Assembly: GCF_005281615.1 (NCBI RefSeq)
Contig: NZ_SZZM01000001.1
Location: forward strand, 517,227-581,226
Reading direction: 5' to 3'
Origin: Rhodoligotrophos defluvii
GTDB lineage: Bacteria; Pseudomonadota; Alphaproteobacteria; Rhizobiales; Im1
Length of the DNA stretch: 64,000 nucleotides
Of the stretch, positions 7,239-15,237 are shown in pieces. A program made the position numbers and the translations under genes. Positions within the stretch are counted from its first letter, which is position 1; each line of letters begins with the position of its first letter. The notes under the pieces are model-generated. The model saw nothing but the letters and a program-made list of their open reading frames with translations. It did not search any database and was not told where the DNA came from.

Positions 7239-7426
7239 ACCCGGCCATGAACACGGTCACGACCTGGCTCACCCCGTGGTTTTCGATCTCGGTGGACTAT
7301 GGCTGGCAATCCGTGGGCTTGGGGTTCACCGTCTACCACTGGCCGCAAGACCCGCCTCAGCTCGCCTTGCATCTCGGTCCGCTCGAGATCTGGTTCAATC
7401 TTGGCCCTCGGAGCCGCGAGCCATGA
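7235..7426 (+). CDS. Small element protein
   Basis: 63 residues from GTG 7235 (overlapping the previous stop as GTGA; ATG 7247 is an alternative). Rich in Trp, Pro and Leu (WLTPWFSISVDYGWQ, then ALHLGPLEIWFNLGP), suggesting a compact beta protein. It overlaps the next gene by 4 bp. Similar short proteins occur in rhizobial prophages, but I know no function. Confidence 0.6.
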   Translation: MNPAMNTVTTWLTPWFSISVDYGWQSVGLGFTVYHWPQDPPQLALHLGPLEIWFNLGPRSREP

Positions 7427-7728
7427 GCCAGGGCGCACGGATCATCAGCTTTGCCGGCGCCCGCGCCGCGCGCGGCTTACCACCAGTGGAAAAGCGCGCG
7501 GCGATCCAAGCGCCACGCAAATGGCGCGTAGGAGACGAGTGCCTTGTGCCGCGGCTTGACGGCCAAGGCTACGCTCCTGCCGTGATCACCGTCATTGACC
7601 GCACAATCTATGGCGGCCGGGCGATCGTCTGCCCCCTGCGCGGCTATGGCGCCGCGCTCAACTCGCAGCCGTTCGACGCACTGCGGCCGCGTCCAGGGCG
7701 AGACCAGCGAAACACCAGAACGAGGTAA
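7423..7728 (+). CDS. Small element protein, SH3-like
   Basis: 101 residues from ATG 7423. The segment [19 protein letters not shown], followed by [17 protein letters not shown], resembles a small SH3/KOW-like barrel; the N- and C-termini are basic and probably disordered. Translationally coupled to the gene before it (ATGA). Function unknown. Confidence 0.6.
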   Translation: MSQGARIISFAGARAARGLPPVEKRAAIQAPRKWRVGDECLVPRLDGQGYAPAVITVIDRTIYGGRAIVCPLRGYGAALNSQPFDALRPRPGRDQRNTRTR

Positions 7729-7732
7729 CGCC

Positions 7733-8359
7733 ATGTCCATCGGTTCCACCGCGCAAAAGCAGCTACGCTCCTATGTCGAGCGCATCGAACGTCTGGAAGA
7801 GGAAAAGCAGGCCGCAGCCGGCGACATCAAGGAAGTCTACGCCGAGGCTAAGGCCATGGGCTTCAATGCCAAGATCCTCCGTAAGGTGGTGGCGCTGCGC
7901 AGAAAGGATCCCCGTGAACGCGAGGAGGAAGAGACGATCCTCGACCTCTACATGGGCGCCCTCGGCATGCTGCCGCTGTTCGAGGCGGCCGAGCAGCGCG
8001 ACATGGAAATGCGGGAAAGCTTCACCCCGTCGGGGCCCCTGCTGATCGAGCATGATCCGGAAGAGCCCATCGTCGGCAGCCGCGAAATCAAGCTGCTCGA
8101 ATACAAGCCGATCAACGAGCCCGAGGCGGCCGTGAGCTCCGCCGAGGAAAAGCCGAAGCGGAAGCCCGCCAGACGCAAGGCGAAGGCGAAGGACAGGGCG
8201 GCGGCGAGCAAGCAGCCAGGTCGTAGCAAGCGCACGGCATCACGCGCCCGCAAGCCCAAGATCGACGCGAAATCACCGGCCGATCTGCCCGAGCGCAGCG
8301 GCACCGCCGATTACCGCCGGCACGACGATTCCGGCATGGGAGCACCGGCCGATGCTTAA
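7733..8359 (+). CDS. GapR-type (DUF2312) nucleoid protein with long basic tail
   Basis: 208 residues from ATG 7733. Residues 4-80 are a full DUF2312/GapR domain ([41 protein letters not shown]), which in Caulobacter clamps overtwisted AT-rich DNA. Chromosomal GapR is about 90 residues. Here an acidic linker (~85-140) and a Lys/Arg/Ala-rich tail (~143-185, [14 protein letters not shown] and [11 protein letters not shown]) resembling histone H1 follow. The tail should bind DNA non-specifically. It could organise element DNA or interfere with host GapR; both are inferences. Overlaps the next gene by 8 bp. Confidence 0.85.
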   Translation: MSIGSTAQKQLRSYVERIERLEEEKQAAAGDIKEVYAEAKAMGFNAKILRKVVALRRKDPREREEEETILDLYMGALGMLPLFEAAEQRDMEMRESFTPSGPLLIEHDPEEPIVGSREIKLLEYKPINEPEAAVSSAEEKPKRKPARRKAKAKDRAAASKQPGRSKRTASRARKPKIDAKSPADLPERSGTADYRRHDDSGMGAPADA

Positions 8360-8543
8360 ACGTCATGACCTCATCGACATTGCCGTGCAGGTCCGCCGCA
8401 CCACTGAGCGTGCTGCCCTGGTGCAAGACGGCATCCGCGAGGCCTGGGTGCCGCTCGCACTGGTCGAACTCGCCGCCCAAGGCGACGGCACCCACACCCT
8501 CACCTGCCCGGAATGGCTGGCGCAAGAAAAGGGGCTGATCTGA
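8352..8543 (+). CDS. Small element protein
   Basis: 63 residues from ATG 8352, starting inside the end of the GapR-type gene. The sequence ([19 protein letters not shown], then [12 protein letters not shown]) suggests a small beta-beta-alpha unit. Coupled to the next gene by a one-base stop/start overlap (TGATG). Common in length and context among alphaproteobacterial prophages; function unknown. Confidence 0.6.
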   Translation: MLKRHDLIDIAVQVRRTTERAALVQDGIREAWVPLALVELAAQGDGTHTLTCPEWLAQEKGLI

Positions 8544-8842
8544 TGGCAAAGACCTATAGCCTCGATCCCGAGCACGTCTTGCAGGATTGCGATGCCACGG
8601 TAATCGGCAGCGGCCAGAATATTCTTGTCGGCTACGAATACGACCGCGACTCGATCATCATCGTCATAAAGGCCACACCAGACGATTGCCTCCGAGCTCA
8701 GCCGTCCTCAAACGGTCGATCGCGGATACTCGCCAGCACGAGAGGCTTCATCCCCCTGGATGTCGAGCGCCGGGGCGTCGAGGGATTCGAATACATTCGC
8801 GGGGCGAAGCTCAGCCTCAACCTCATCCTACCCAAACGCTGA
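8543..8842 (+). CDS. Small element protein
   Basis: 99 residues from ATG 8543, sharing a base with the previous stop. Mixed beta/alpha composition with an Ile-rich strand (DSIIIVIKA). No recognised family. It lies directly upstream of ssb and may be co-transcribed with it. Confidence 0.55.
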   Translation: MAKTYSLDPEHVLQDCDATVIGSGQNILVGYEYDRDSIIIVIKATPDDCLRAQPSSNGRSRILASTRGFIPLDVERRGVEGFEYIRGAKLSLNLILPKR

Positions 8843-8849
8843 GGATCAC

Positions 8850-9365
8850 ATGGCTGGATCACTCAACAAGGTCACGCTGATCGGCCGCTTGGGCAGGGAT
8901 CCCGAAATTCGCCACACCAGGGATGGCCGTCCGGTTGCTTCCTTCAGCCTCGCCACGTCGGAACACTGGCGCGACAAAGCCACCGGCGAGCGGAAGGAAC
9001 GCACCGAATGGCACAATGTGGTGGTGTTCTCGGAAGCCCTGGCCAAGGTGGCGGAGCAGTACCTCCGCAAGGGATCGCTGATCTATGTGGAAGGCCAGCT
9101 GCAAACGCGCAAATGGCAGCACCAGGACGGCAGCGACCGCTACTCAACCGAGGTGGTGCTGCAGGGTTTCAATGCCGCCATCACCATGCTGGACAAGCGG
9201 GACGACGGCGGCCGTTATGACCCGGCCACCCGCGGCATGGACCCCGGCCGCGCCGCCGGCACGAGCACGAGCGCAGTCGACCGCGCCTTCGCCGCCCAAG
9301 CACCGGCCCGCCGGGCTCACGCACCGGGCGCCTTGGCCGACCTTGATGATGAGATCCCGTTCTAA
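8850..9365 (+). CDS. ssb: Single-stranded DNA-binding protein
   Basis: 171 residues from ATG 8850. The OB fold occupies residues 5-110 ([38 protein letters not shown] region, [14 protein letters not shown]). A Gly/Ala/Arg-rich linker follows, then the acidic tip DLDDEIPF that recruits partner proteins in bacterial SSBs. As the element also encodes a primase-polymerase, this SSB is expected to serve its replication or recombination. It carries the full C-terminal tip, so interaction with host proteins is likely retained. Confidence 0.95.
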   Translation: MAGSLNKVTLIGRLGRDPEIRHTRDGRPVASFSLATSEHWRDKATGERKERTEWHNVVVFSEALAKVAEQYLRKGSLIYVEGQLQTRKWQHQDGSDRYSTEVVLQGFNAAITMLDKRDDGGRYDPATRGMDPGRAAGTSTSAVDRAFAAQAPARRAHAPGALADLDDEIPF

Positions 9366-9379
9366 CTGGAGTTCACGCC

Positions 9380-9676
9380 ATGGCTCTCCGGTACCGCATC
9401 GACCCCGCTGATATTCACCCGGAAAAGGCAGCGCGCCGGCTGGGCCTGACATTGCCGGAGTTTGAGACGCAGCTGCCAAGGCTGCTGTCCCGCGGCTTCC
9501 CGGCACCGGATATGGACACCGGCATGTACGATCTCGAGGCGATTGATCGTTGGCGGCGCCGACGTCATCCGCACCTGTTTCCCGAGCAGGCGAGCGTCTT
9601 GACAGCTCAACCTGTTGCTCGCGATGCTGCCGACGTTGTCGGCGGGCGCATCGCGAGGCTCAGAGCACGTGGGTAA
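9380..9676 (+). CDS. Winged-helix/excisionase-like small protein
   Basis: 98 residues. Residues 12-60 (PEKAARRLGLTLPEFETQL ... GMYDLEAIDRWRRRR) fit the MerR-like winged helix of excisionases and AlpA-type regulators, with a basic C-terminal patch. It overlaps the integrase by 8 bp, the usual position for xis or an integrase-associated regulator. Assigned on fold and position. Confidence 0.65.
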   Translation: MALRYRIDPADIHPEKAARRLGLTLPEFETQLPRLLSRGFPAPDMDTGMYDLEAIDRWRRRRHPHLFPEQASVLTAQPVARDAADVVGGRIARLRARG

Positions 9677-10871
9677 GGTGAAGATCCCTTATTACGTGGT
9701 GGTGAAGGGTCGTGGCTACTGGCGGCCGACGGCTCGAATGCGCTCGCTTGGGTTTACGATTGTGCGATGCGGGGCCGACGGCCCGGCCGCCTGGGCGATC
9801 GCAGCCCAGTGGAATCAGCGTTGGCAAGCTGCCCGCCGTGGCCTCGCAGGTTCTCTGGTCGCAACCGCGGCCGAGAACCCATCCTCGGAAGAGGCAGAGG
9901 AAAAGGCAATCTACCCGGCCGAATCCTTAGGCGATGCCTTTCGACGCTACCGACGCACAAATGAGTGGCGGCTGAAAAAACCGAGAACCCGGGAAGATTG
10001 GTGGCGTGGTTGGAGGCGGATCAGGCTGGTATTCGGTGATGTGGATCCACGCAGCGTCAAGATGGAGGATATCAGTGCCTGGCGAGCGGCGATCGAAGAG
10101 ACTGTATCACTGCGGGAGGCGCACCGCGCTCTGAAGATCTGGCGCGCGCTGTGGAAGGTGGCCGCGGCGATGAAGTATTGCGAGCGAGACGAGGATCCGT
10201 CGCTCGTTGTACGCAACAGAGCTGAAAGGGGCCGCTCCGCCACCTGGACCGAAGGCGAGGTCGTTCGCCTTGTAAAACAGGCTTGGCGAGAGGGATACCG
10301 CGGTTTGGCAGCAGCTATGGCCGTGATGTGGGACACGCAGTTCTCTCCGGGAGACGTCAGATCGCTCACGGCCGGCCAAATCGCCTGTCGGGAGGTCGGC
10401 GGTATCTTTTTCACCGAGCGCGGCAAGACAGGCGCGTCGGTTGGCGGAATTCTATCGAAGCGGTCCGCCAAACTACTGGATGCCTATGTGAAGACGTTGG
10501 GCTTCGCGTTGCACGATGACGCGCCAGTGTTCCGGACCCGCGGATTGACGGCTGTTGGTGCTGGCGGCGGCCGTCCCCGTCCACCTTCGCCGTACACAAA
10601 AGACCGATTTGCCGCCGATTTCAGAGTGATTCGATCATTGACTTTCGGGGAAGGTGAAGACAGGCAGCTCCTGGACTTTCGTCGTTCCGGAGCTGTCGAA
10701 GCGATTGCCGGCGGCGCCGAAGCGGAGCAGTTGTCGCGCGCCATGGGTAACAGCCTGTCGGCTTCCAACAGCCTCTTCGAGACTTACGTGCCCGTGAAGC
10801 ACGGCATTGTTCGGGAGGTGACCCAAGCCAGGAAGAAAGGTCGGCGAAAACTTCGCTCCGAGAACGAATAA
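9669..10871 (+). CDS. int: Tyrosine recombinase/integrase
   Basis: 400 residues from GTG 9669 (upstream codons of the frame overlap the previous gene). Catalyses site-specific integration and excision of the element. An N-terminal SAM-like core-binding region spans ~110-200. In the catalytic domain are the first Arg (GDVRSL), Lys (GKTG), the Arg of box II (LLDFRRSG) and the nucleophile Tyr (LFETYVPV). Both usual His positions are replaced (Leu before DFRR, Asn in MGNS), a variation seen in many phage integrases. It points towards the tRNA-Asp 3' end 75 bp away. Confidence 0.92.
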   Translation: MGKVKIPYYVVVKGRGYWRPTARMRSLGFTIVRCGADGPAAWAIAAQWNQRWQAARRGLAGSLVATAAENPSSEEAEEKAIYPAESLGDAFRRYRRTNEWRLKKPRTREDWWRGWRRIRLVFGDVDPRSVKMEDISAWRAAIEETVSLREAHRALKIWRALWKVAAAMKYCERDEDPSLVVRNRAERGRSATWTEGEVVRLVKQAWREGYRGLAAAMAVMWDTQFSPGDVRSLTAGQIACREVGGIFFTERGKTGASVGGILSKRSAKLLDAYVKTLGFALHDDAPVFRTRGLTAVGAGGGRPRPPSPYTKDRFAADFRVIRSLTFGEGEDRQLLDFRRSGAVEAIAGGAEAEQLSRAMGNSLSASNSLFETYVPVKHGIVREVTQARKKGRRKLRSENE

Positions 10872-10875
10872 TGCA

Positions 10876-10913
10876 CGAAAAGTATCAACTCGCCGGTCCG
10901 AAAAGTATCAACT
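10876..10913. repeat. Direct repeat near the attachment end
   Basis: CGAAAAGTATCAACT occurs at 10876-10890 and 10899-10913 (23-bp period). The second copy extends to AAAAGT-ATCA-ACTTTT, a small inverted repeat. It lies between int and the tRNA and could be an arm-type integrase site, a weak terminator or an IS relic. Confidence 0.6.
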
Positions 10914-10946
10914 TTTCAGCGCGCTTCCGCTAAGTCATTGAAAAGA

Positions 10947-11023
<77 letters not shown>

Positions 11024-11193
11024 GTCCCGAGGACGGGCCGGACGATTATGCCCGTCCGGATGGCGCTCATGTAGGCGATTGGCGGTCATGAAGTCAAGCG
11101 ACGATCACCAAGATCTTCCTACATTTTTTCCATATCTGGCGAGAATGCCCGCCGCCCGGCGCCACGCATCTGGGGAAGCCCACGCGCCACAGG

Positions 11194-11213
11194 TTTGACA
11201 ACTTTAGATTGCA
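11194..11213 (+). promoter_or_regulatory. Promoter-like motif shared with 35656
   Basis: TTTGACAACTTTAGATTGCA matches a 20-bp sequence at 35656-35675 at 18 positions. It ends 34 bp before the ATG of the next gene and includes TTGACA, but no convincing -10 box at 17 bp. Possibly a shared promoter or operator. Confidence 0.45.
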
Positions 11214-11247
11214 CAGACCGCATCGTGTTCAATATCAGTGGCGAGCC

Positions 11248-11829
11248 ATGAAACCTCTTCCGACTGAAGTGCCCAGCGGGACGCATCTTCCCATGGGCGA
11301 AATGCCTGCCCCCACTCTCCCGGCCGCGCATTCTGCGGCCGCCCAGCCGCAATTCCTCCCCTTTCCACCGCTCACCGGCATCTTCGAGCAGGCCATCGAG
11401 ACGTCGACTCCCCCCAAGTTCATCGGCGAGGCAGTCGAACAAAGGCTCGTCGACTATCTCAAGCTGTTCGTGGACCAAAAGCTTCATGAGATCCCAGGGT
11501 TCGAGGCAAGGGCCATCGATTCAATCCTGAACGCGTTGCAGTCTGCATCGCACCAGGCAGCGCAGCAGGACGGCGCGATTCCCCTCACCGAGCACGAGAT
11601 CCAGCTCTGGCGCGCAGAGCTTGCGCCTGAACTGCAGCACTTGATGGACGTCGCCAAGACCGCAGCCCAGTCGGGCTCGCGTGCCGGCGCCACGGCGGAG
11701 CCGAGCATGGAACCGTCCCTTCCCGCAGCGCATGGCGAGGGCGGTTCGGCGGAGCACGCCGCCGCGCTCGCACTGGACGGCCACGGGCATATCGACCCAA
11801 GCCAGCAAGACTTCTCAACCCCTTTCTGA
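11248..11829 (+). CDS. Hypothetical protein
   Basis: 193 residues from ATG 11248. The N-terminal 45 residues are Pro/Ala-rich, a helical region follows (GEAVEQRLVDYLKLFVDQK, then FEARAIDSILNAL), and the C-terminal 60 residues are Ala/Gly/His-rich and probably disordered. No signal peptide or membrane segment is seen. The frame is favoured over the antisense one by composition and by the upstream motif at 11194. No family recognised. Confidence 0.5.
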   Translation: MKPLPTEVPSGTHLPMGEMPAPTLPAAHSAAAQPQFLPFPPLTGIFEQAIETSTPPKFIGEAVEQRLVDYLKLFVDQKLHEIPGFEARAIDSILNALQSASHQAAQQDGAIPLTEHEIQLWRAELAPELQHLMDVAKTAAQSGSRAGATAEPSMEPSLPAAHGEGGSAEHAAALALDGHGHIDPSQQDFSTPF

Positions 11830-12013
11830 GAGGCAACGGCGCTCGCAACCCCTTTCGCCACAGCCCGCCTCGGGATCGCGGGAGAAGGGCGCAAAAGGCC
11901 GATATGGCTGTGGTGGATTTCACCGCCTGCCCGGAGGATGCCCGAGTTGCTCCCCAAAAAGGGCACGATGTCCGCCTATGGGATTATCGGGGCCTCAGCA
12001 TCGAGGAGCAGCA

Positions 12014-12157
12014 ATGGTGCTATATGGAATGCTGGCCGTGTCCGCGTCAGTGGCCCTCTATCTCGGCATCGACTGGGCCTGGGATCGGGTCAAGCGCAAG
12101 CACAACCGCCGCGCGATGCGCCGGATCGTCGAGCGGGAGGAAGCGGACGTCAGGTGA
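12014..12157 (+). CDS. Small single-pass membrane protein (47 aa)
   Basis: Starts at ATG 12014 with GAGGAG 5 bases upstream. Residues 1-20 (MVLYGMLAVSASVALYLGID) form a transmembrane helix, followed by a strongly basic cytoplasmic tail (WDRVKRKHNRRAMRRIVERE). Too short to classify. The good ribosome site and the membrane plus positive-inside pattern support it. A hairpin at 12189-12210 would end its transcript. Confidence 0.6.
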   Translation: MVLYGMLAVSASVALYLGIDWAWDRVKRKHNRRAMRRIVEREEADVR

Positions 12158-12171
12158 AGCTCCGGCTTGGG

Positions 12172-12210
12172 ACCGCCGGGCCGATGCACCGCCGGGCCGA
12201 TGCCCGGCGG
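12172..12210 (+). terminator. Tandem 16-bp repeat ending in a hairpin
   Basis: ACCGCCGGGCCGATGC is repeated at 12172-12187 and 12188-12203. The second copy forms a hairpin: CCGCCGGG (12189-12196), loop CCGATG, CCCGGCGG (12203-12210). It follows the 47-residue gene. There is no T-run. Confidence 0.45.
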
Positions 12211-12249
12211 AGACATCGTCGAGCTGCACGGGAAGCGCCGCGCTTCCTC

Positions 12250-12627
12250 CTACATGCGGTGTCCTATCTCTTGTGCCGACTGGTAGGGGGTCGTGCTGGT
12301 CATCAGGCCCGCTCCAACCTCCAGGATGCCGAATATCAGATGCGGCCAGAGCACCTGGTCCGCGAAACCGAAAAGCCAGGGGGATATGGCCAGAAACAGC
12401 CCGCCGACGACGTCCAGCCCGAGATGGGCCGTCATGGGGATCGCAGAGACCACGCCCAGCTCATAGTCGGTGAAGAGGCTGTAGACGATGACCCCCGCAC
12501 CCAGCAGGATCGGGATCCATTGCGCTGCGCCTCCATTGGCGAAACCAAACAGCCAAGGCGACACGATCAGGACGATGCCCAGCACGTAATCCAAAGCGCC
12601 ATGTATCTTTGTCGGAATAAACCGCAT
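12250..12627 (-). CDS. SPW-repeat membrane protein
   Basis: 125 residues with four hydrophobic helices. Two copies of the motif SPWLFGF (about residues 23-29 and 82-88) define the SPW repeat family (PF03779), small inner-membrane proteins of unknown function. The N-terminus MRFIPTKIHGALDY is typical. It stands alone, convergent with the 47-residue gene. Full length for the family. Confidence 0.85.
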   Translation of the reverse strand: MRFIPTKIHGALDYVLGIVLIVSPWLFGFANGGAAQWIPILLGAGVIVYSLFTDYELGVVSAIPMTAHLGLDVVGGLFLAISPWLFGFADQVLWPHLIFGILEVGAGLMTSTTPYQSAQEIGHRM

Positions 12628-12747
12628 CTCCGCCCTCCTCGCATGAAGATCTCATCACCACCCAACCGCACTTTCGGCTCGCGGGTTCCCCTGTCGGGCG
12701 AAGCGATGTCGAGCTGAGAACGCTGCGGGCTCGGCGACGTCTCCCGG

Positions 12748-13221
12748 CTACTGCTCGGAGACCGGCATGCCTTCGGGCGAGACCAGATACCAGGTTCCGC
12801 CGAATTCCTGCTTGCCGTGGCCGCTCAGCTCGCTTTCCCTGCCGGTCTGGGCGCCGCCGCCTCCGGTCTTCTTCACGTAGCGATAGAGCGGCCAGCCGTT
12901 GAAGGTGAGCTGGACCGAGCCGTCCCGCCTCTCCATTCTGCCGATCAGGCTCCGGTCAACTGGGCCGTCGGTCTTCACGCCATCGTCCGCGATCACCGGC
13001 GGCCAGACTTCGGCGCAGGCGTCGTAGCAGTTCGAGACCGGCAGCTGCGTGCTCGTGCCCTGTTGGTCCGCCGTGAACAGGTAGTATTCATGCTTGCCCT
13101 CGTCGGTCAGGTGGGGGCCATATCGACCGGCGTTGAAGATTGTCATGGTGACATCCGCCTGGGCGGCCGGTGAAAGGCCAACCACGAGTGCGAGGGCCAG
13201 AAGAAATCTCCGATGTGCCAT
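12748..13221 (-). CDS. Secreted COG4315-type protein
   Basis: 157 residues from ATG 13221. A signal peptide spans 1-22 (RRFLLALALVVGLSPAAQA). The mature part holds the repeat hallmarks of the COG4315 'lipoprotein with Yx(F/W)xxD motif' family: YYLFTAD and LYRYVKK, and a CYDACAEVWPPV segment with two cysteines that may form a disulphide. No lipobox cysteine is seen at the cleavage site, so it is probably a soluble periplasmic protein. Function of the family unknown. Confidence 0.8.
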   Translation of the reverse strand: MAHRRFLLALALVVGLSPAAQADVTMTIFNAGRYGPHLTDEGKHEYYLFTADQQGTSTQLPVSNCYDACAEVWPPVIADDGVKTDGPVDRSLIGRMERRDGSVQLTFNGWPLYRYVKKTGGGGAQTGRESELSGHGKQEFGGTWYLVSPEGMPVSEQ

Positions 13222-13391
13222 ACGCGATCCGTCCATGCTGGAGCTCCGGTATCAACGTCGGCCGCGACGAAGGGTTCAGATGGCAGATCGGAAAGCGCGG
13301 GCGCGGGCGGAGAGAGTCGATCGGCCGAACACCCCGCAACCTGCGATGGCCCGCGCAGTTGATAGGGATCATTGCCGTGAGGAGGACGAGC

Positions 13392-13739
13392 ATGACCGAA
13401 CGGGCCGGCAAGCCGATGATCGCCCGCATCTGGCGGGGCCGCACCCGCCGCGAACGGGCAGACGAATACGAGGCCTACAACTACGAGGTCGGGGTCAAAC
13501 CGCTGATCGAAAAGGCCCTGGGGGTGCAGTGCCTGCGGGAGGACCGGGGGGATGAGAGCGAGTTCGTCACCATCTCCTATTGGGAGAGCATCGAGGCCAT
13601 GTCGCGGTTCACGGGAGGGGATCCCACCAAGATCCATCATCTCGACCGCGATGCGGAGTTCCTGATCGCGCTGCCCGAGCGGGTGCAGGTCCTGCGCATC
13701 CGGGCGAGTCACGGAAACACGGGCGCAGACGGCCGATAG
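13392..13739 (+). CDS. ABM-like small protein
   Basis: 115 residues from ATG 13392, with GGAGGA upstream. The sequence has the ferredoxin-like pattern of antibiotic-biosynthesis-monooxygenase (ABM) domain proteins: MIARIWRGRT, a conserved RADEYEAYN helix, EFVTISYWESIEAMSRFTG and a C-terminal strand. Members often act as small oxygenases or stress proteins. The longer upstream frame is antisense to the COG4315 gene. Convergent with livF, with only 2 bp between the stops. Confidence 0.75.
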   Translation: MTERAGKPMIARIWRGRTRRERADEYEAYNYEVGVKPLIEKALGVQCLREDRGDESEFVTISYWESIEAMSRFTGGDPTKIHHLDRDAEFLIALPERVQVLRIRASHGNTGADGR

Positions 13740-13741
13740 CC

Positions 13742-14479
13742 CTACCCTGCCCCGCCAGATGCGCTGCTCTCTCCGGGCACAGGTGCCTTGCCGAGATAGA
13801 CGTCGTTCAGCCCGGGATGCTCCAGCAGCTCCGGGCCGGGCGCGGACAGCACGTTGCGCCCCACCTGCAGCGCATAGGCGTAGTCGGACAGGGGCAGCGC
13901 CACCTTCACGTTCTGCTCGACCAGCAGCACGGCGATGCCTGAGCGGGCGATCGCCACGATGCGTTCGAACACGGCCGAGACGACCTGCGGGGCGAGCGCG
14001 GCCGAGGGTTCGTCCAGCAGGAGCAGGCGCGGCTTCAGGATCAGGGCGCGGGCGATGGCCAGCATTTGGCGCTCGCCGCCGGACAGCACGGAGGCCATTT
14101 TTCCGAGTCGTGGCTCGAGTTGCGGGAAGAAGCTCAGGATCCGGGCGAGCTCGTCGGCCGGCGGGGATGCCTGCATGATGCGGAAATGCTCGGCCACGGT
14201 GAGGCTCGGGAAGATGTTCTCGACCTGGGGCACGTAACCCACGCCGGCGGCGACAATCTCCTCCACCTCGCGGCCGGCGAGTTCCTGGCCGGCGAGGCGC
14301 ACGCTGCCGCCGCGCGGCTTGAGCAGGCCCATGATGGCCTTGAGCACGGTGGATTTGCCGGCGCCGTTCGGGCCGATGAGCGTCACGATCTTGCCCGCAT
14401 CCGCCTCCAGCGAGACCCCTTGCAGGATGTTGGTGTCGCCGTAACCGGCCACGAGATCGCGCACTTTGAGCAGGCTCAT
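13742..14479 (-). CDS. livF: ABC transporter ATPase, LivF type
   Basis: 245 residues. Walker A GPNGAGKST (36-44), Q-loop near VPQVENIF, signature LSGGE (133-137) and Walker B LLLLDEP (153-159). The SLTVAEHF region and short length are typical of LivF rather than LivG. It powers import with LivG, the LivHM permease and the solute-binding protein at 17100. Starts with a 4-bp overlap at the end of livG. Last gene of the operon. Confidence 0.92.
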   Translation of the reverse strand: MSLLKVRDLVAGYGDTNILQGVSLEADAGKIVTLIGPNGAGKSTVLKAIMGLLKPRGGSVRLAGQELAGREVEEIVAAGVGYVPQVENIFPSLTVAEHFRIMQASPPADELARILSFFPQLEPRLGKMASVLSGGERQMLAIARALILKPRLLLLDEPSAALAPQVVSAVFERIVAIARSGIAVLLVEQNVKVALPLSDYAYALQVGRNVLSAPGPELLEHPGLNDVYLGKAPVPGESSASGGAG

Positions 14480-15234
14480 GCGGGCGCGCTCCCGAGATAG
14501 GCGCTGAGCACGCGCGGGTCGCGCTGCACCTCGCCCGGTGTTCCCTCGATCAGGATCGTGCCTTCCACCATCACGCAGATGCGGTCGCTGATCTCCATCA
14601 CGGCTTCGATGTCGTGCTCGATGACGAGAACGCAGATGCCCTCGGCGCGCAAGGTCTTAAGATGCGTAAGCAGCTGGTCGCGCAAGGCGGGCGCCACGCC
14701 GGCGAAGGGCTCGTCGACCAGCAGCACGCGCGGGCCCACCATGAGGGTGCGGCCCAGCTCCAGGAGCTTCTTCTGGCCGCCGGAGAGCGCGCGGGCGGCA
14801 TTGCCGGCAACTCCCGTCAGGTTCAGGCGCTCGAGCATCTCGCGGGCGCGCGCCGTCACCCGGGCCTCCGCCTGGGCAGTGCGGCGCCAGAACAGCAGCG
14901 CGGCCACGATGCCTTCGTCAGCCATGTGCGAGCCGGCCACGCGCAGATTGTCGAGTACGCTCAGATCGCCGAACTCGCGCGGCACCTGGAAGGTGCGGAC
15001 AAGGCCACGCTCGGCGATGACATCGGGCCTGAGCCGGTCGATCCGCTCGCCATCGAGGCTCACGCTGCCCGCGTCCGGGCGGATGAAGCCGCTGATCACG
15101 CTGAACAGGGTGCTCTTGCCCGCCCCGTTCGGGCCGATGATGCCGGTGATGGTGCCGGGCTGCGCCGTAAGCGAGACGTCCTGCAGCACCTTGAGGCCGC
15201 CGAAGCTCTTGTGGATGCCGTCGACCTTCAGCAT
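14476..15234 (-). CDS. livG: ABC transporter ATPase, LivG type
   Basis: 252 residues. Walker A GPNGAGKST (34-42), signature ALSGGQKKLLELGR, Walker B VLLVDEPFAGVAP, H-loop VIEHDIEAVMEIS. The insert after the Q-loop (LVRTFQVPREFGDLSVLDN) is diagnostic for LivG. Starts 3 bp after livM and overlaps livF by 4 bp, so the two ATPases are coupled. Confidence 0.92.
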   Translation of the reverse strand: MLKVDGIHKSFGGLKVLQDVSLTAQPGTITGIIGPNGAGKSTLFSVISGFIRPDAGSVSLDGERIDRLRPDVIAERGLVRTFQVPREFGDLSVLDNLRVAGSHMADEGIVAALLFWRRTAQAEARVTARAREMLERLNLTGVAGNAARALSGGQKKLLELGRTLMVGPRVLLVDEPFAGVAPALRDQLLTHLKTLRAEGICVLVIEHDIEAVMEISDRICVMVEGTILIEGTPGEVQRDPRVLSAYLGSAPA

Positions 15235-15237
15235 GGG

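Larger units (their letters stand above)
1..10946. mobile_element. Right part of an integrated phage-like element
   Basis: About 11 kb of small, tightly overlapping genes with a phage early-region layout: leftward genes 1-4364 (regulators, GcrA, methyltransferase, primase-polymerase), divergent regulators around 4.4-5.5 kb, and a rightward arm ending in SSB, an excisionase-like gene and a tyrosine integrase that abuts the 3' end of a tRNA-Asp. Seen: ATGA-type overlaps, a shared operator and a patch of lower GC near 4.6-4.9 kb. No head, tail, terminase or lysis gene is in the window, so it could be a prophage, a defective prophage or an integrative element. The left boundary lies outside the window. 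The right boundary is inferred from the tRNA. Confidence 0.8.

Noticed and set aside
11119..11487. 122-codon minus-strand frame
   Set aside because: Overlaps the 11248 gene; no ribosome site or family likeness.
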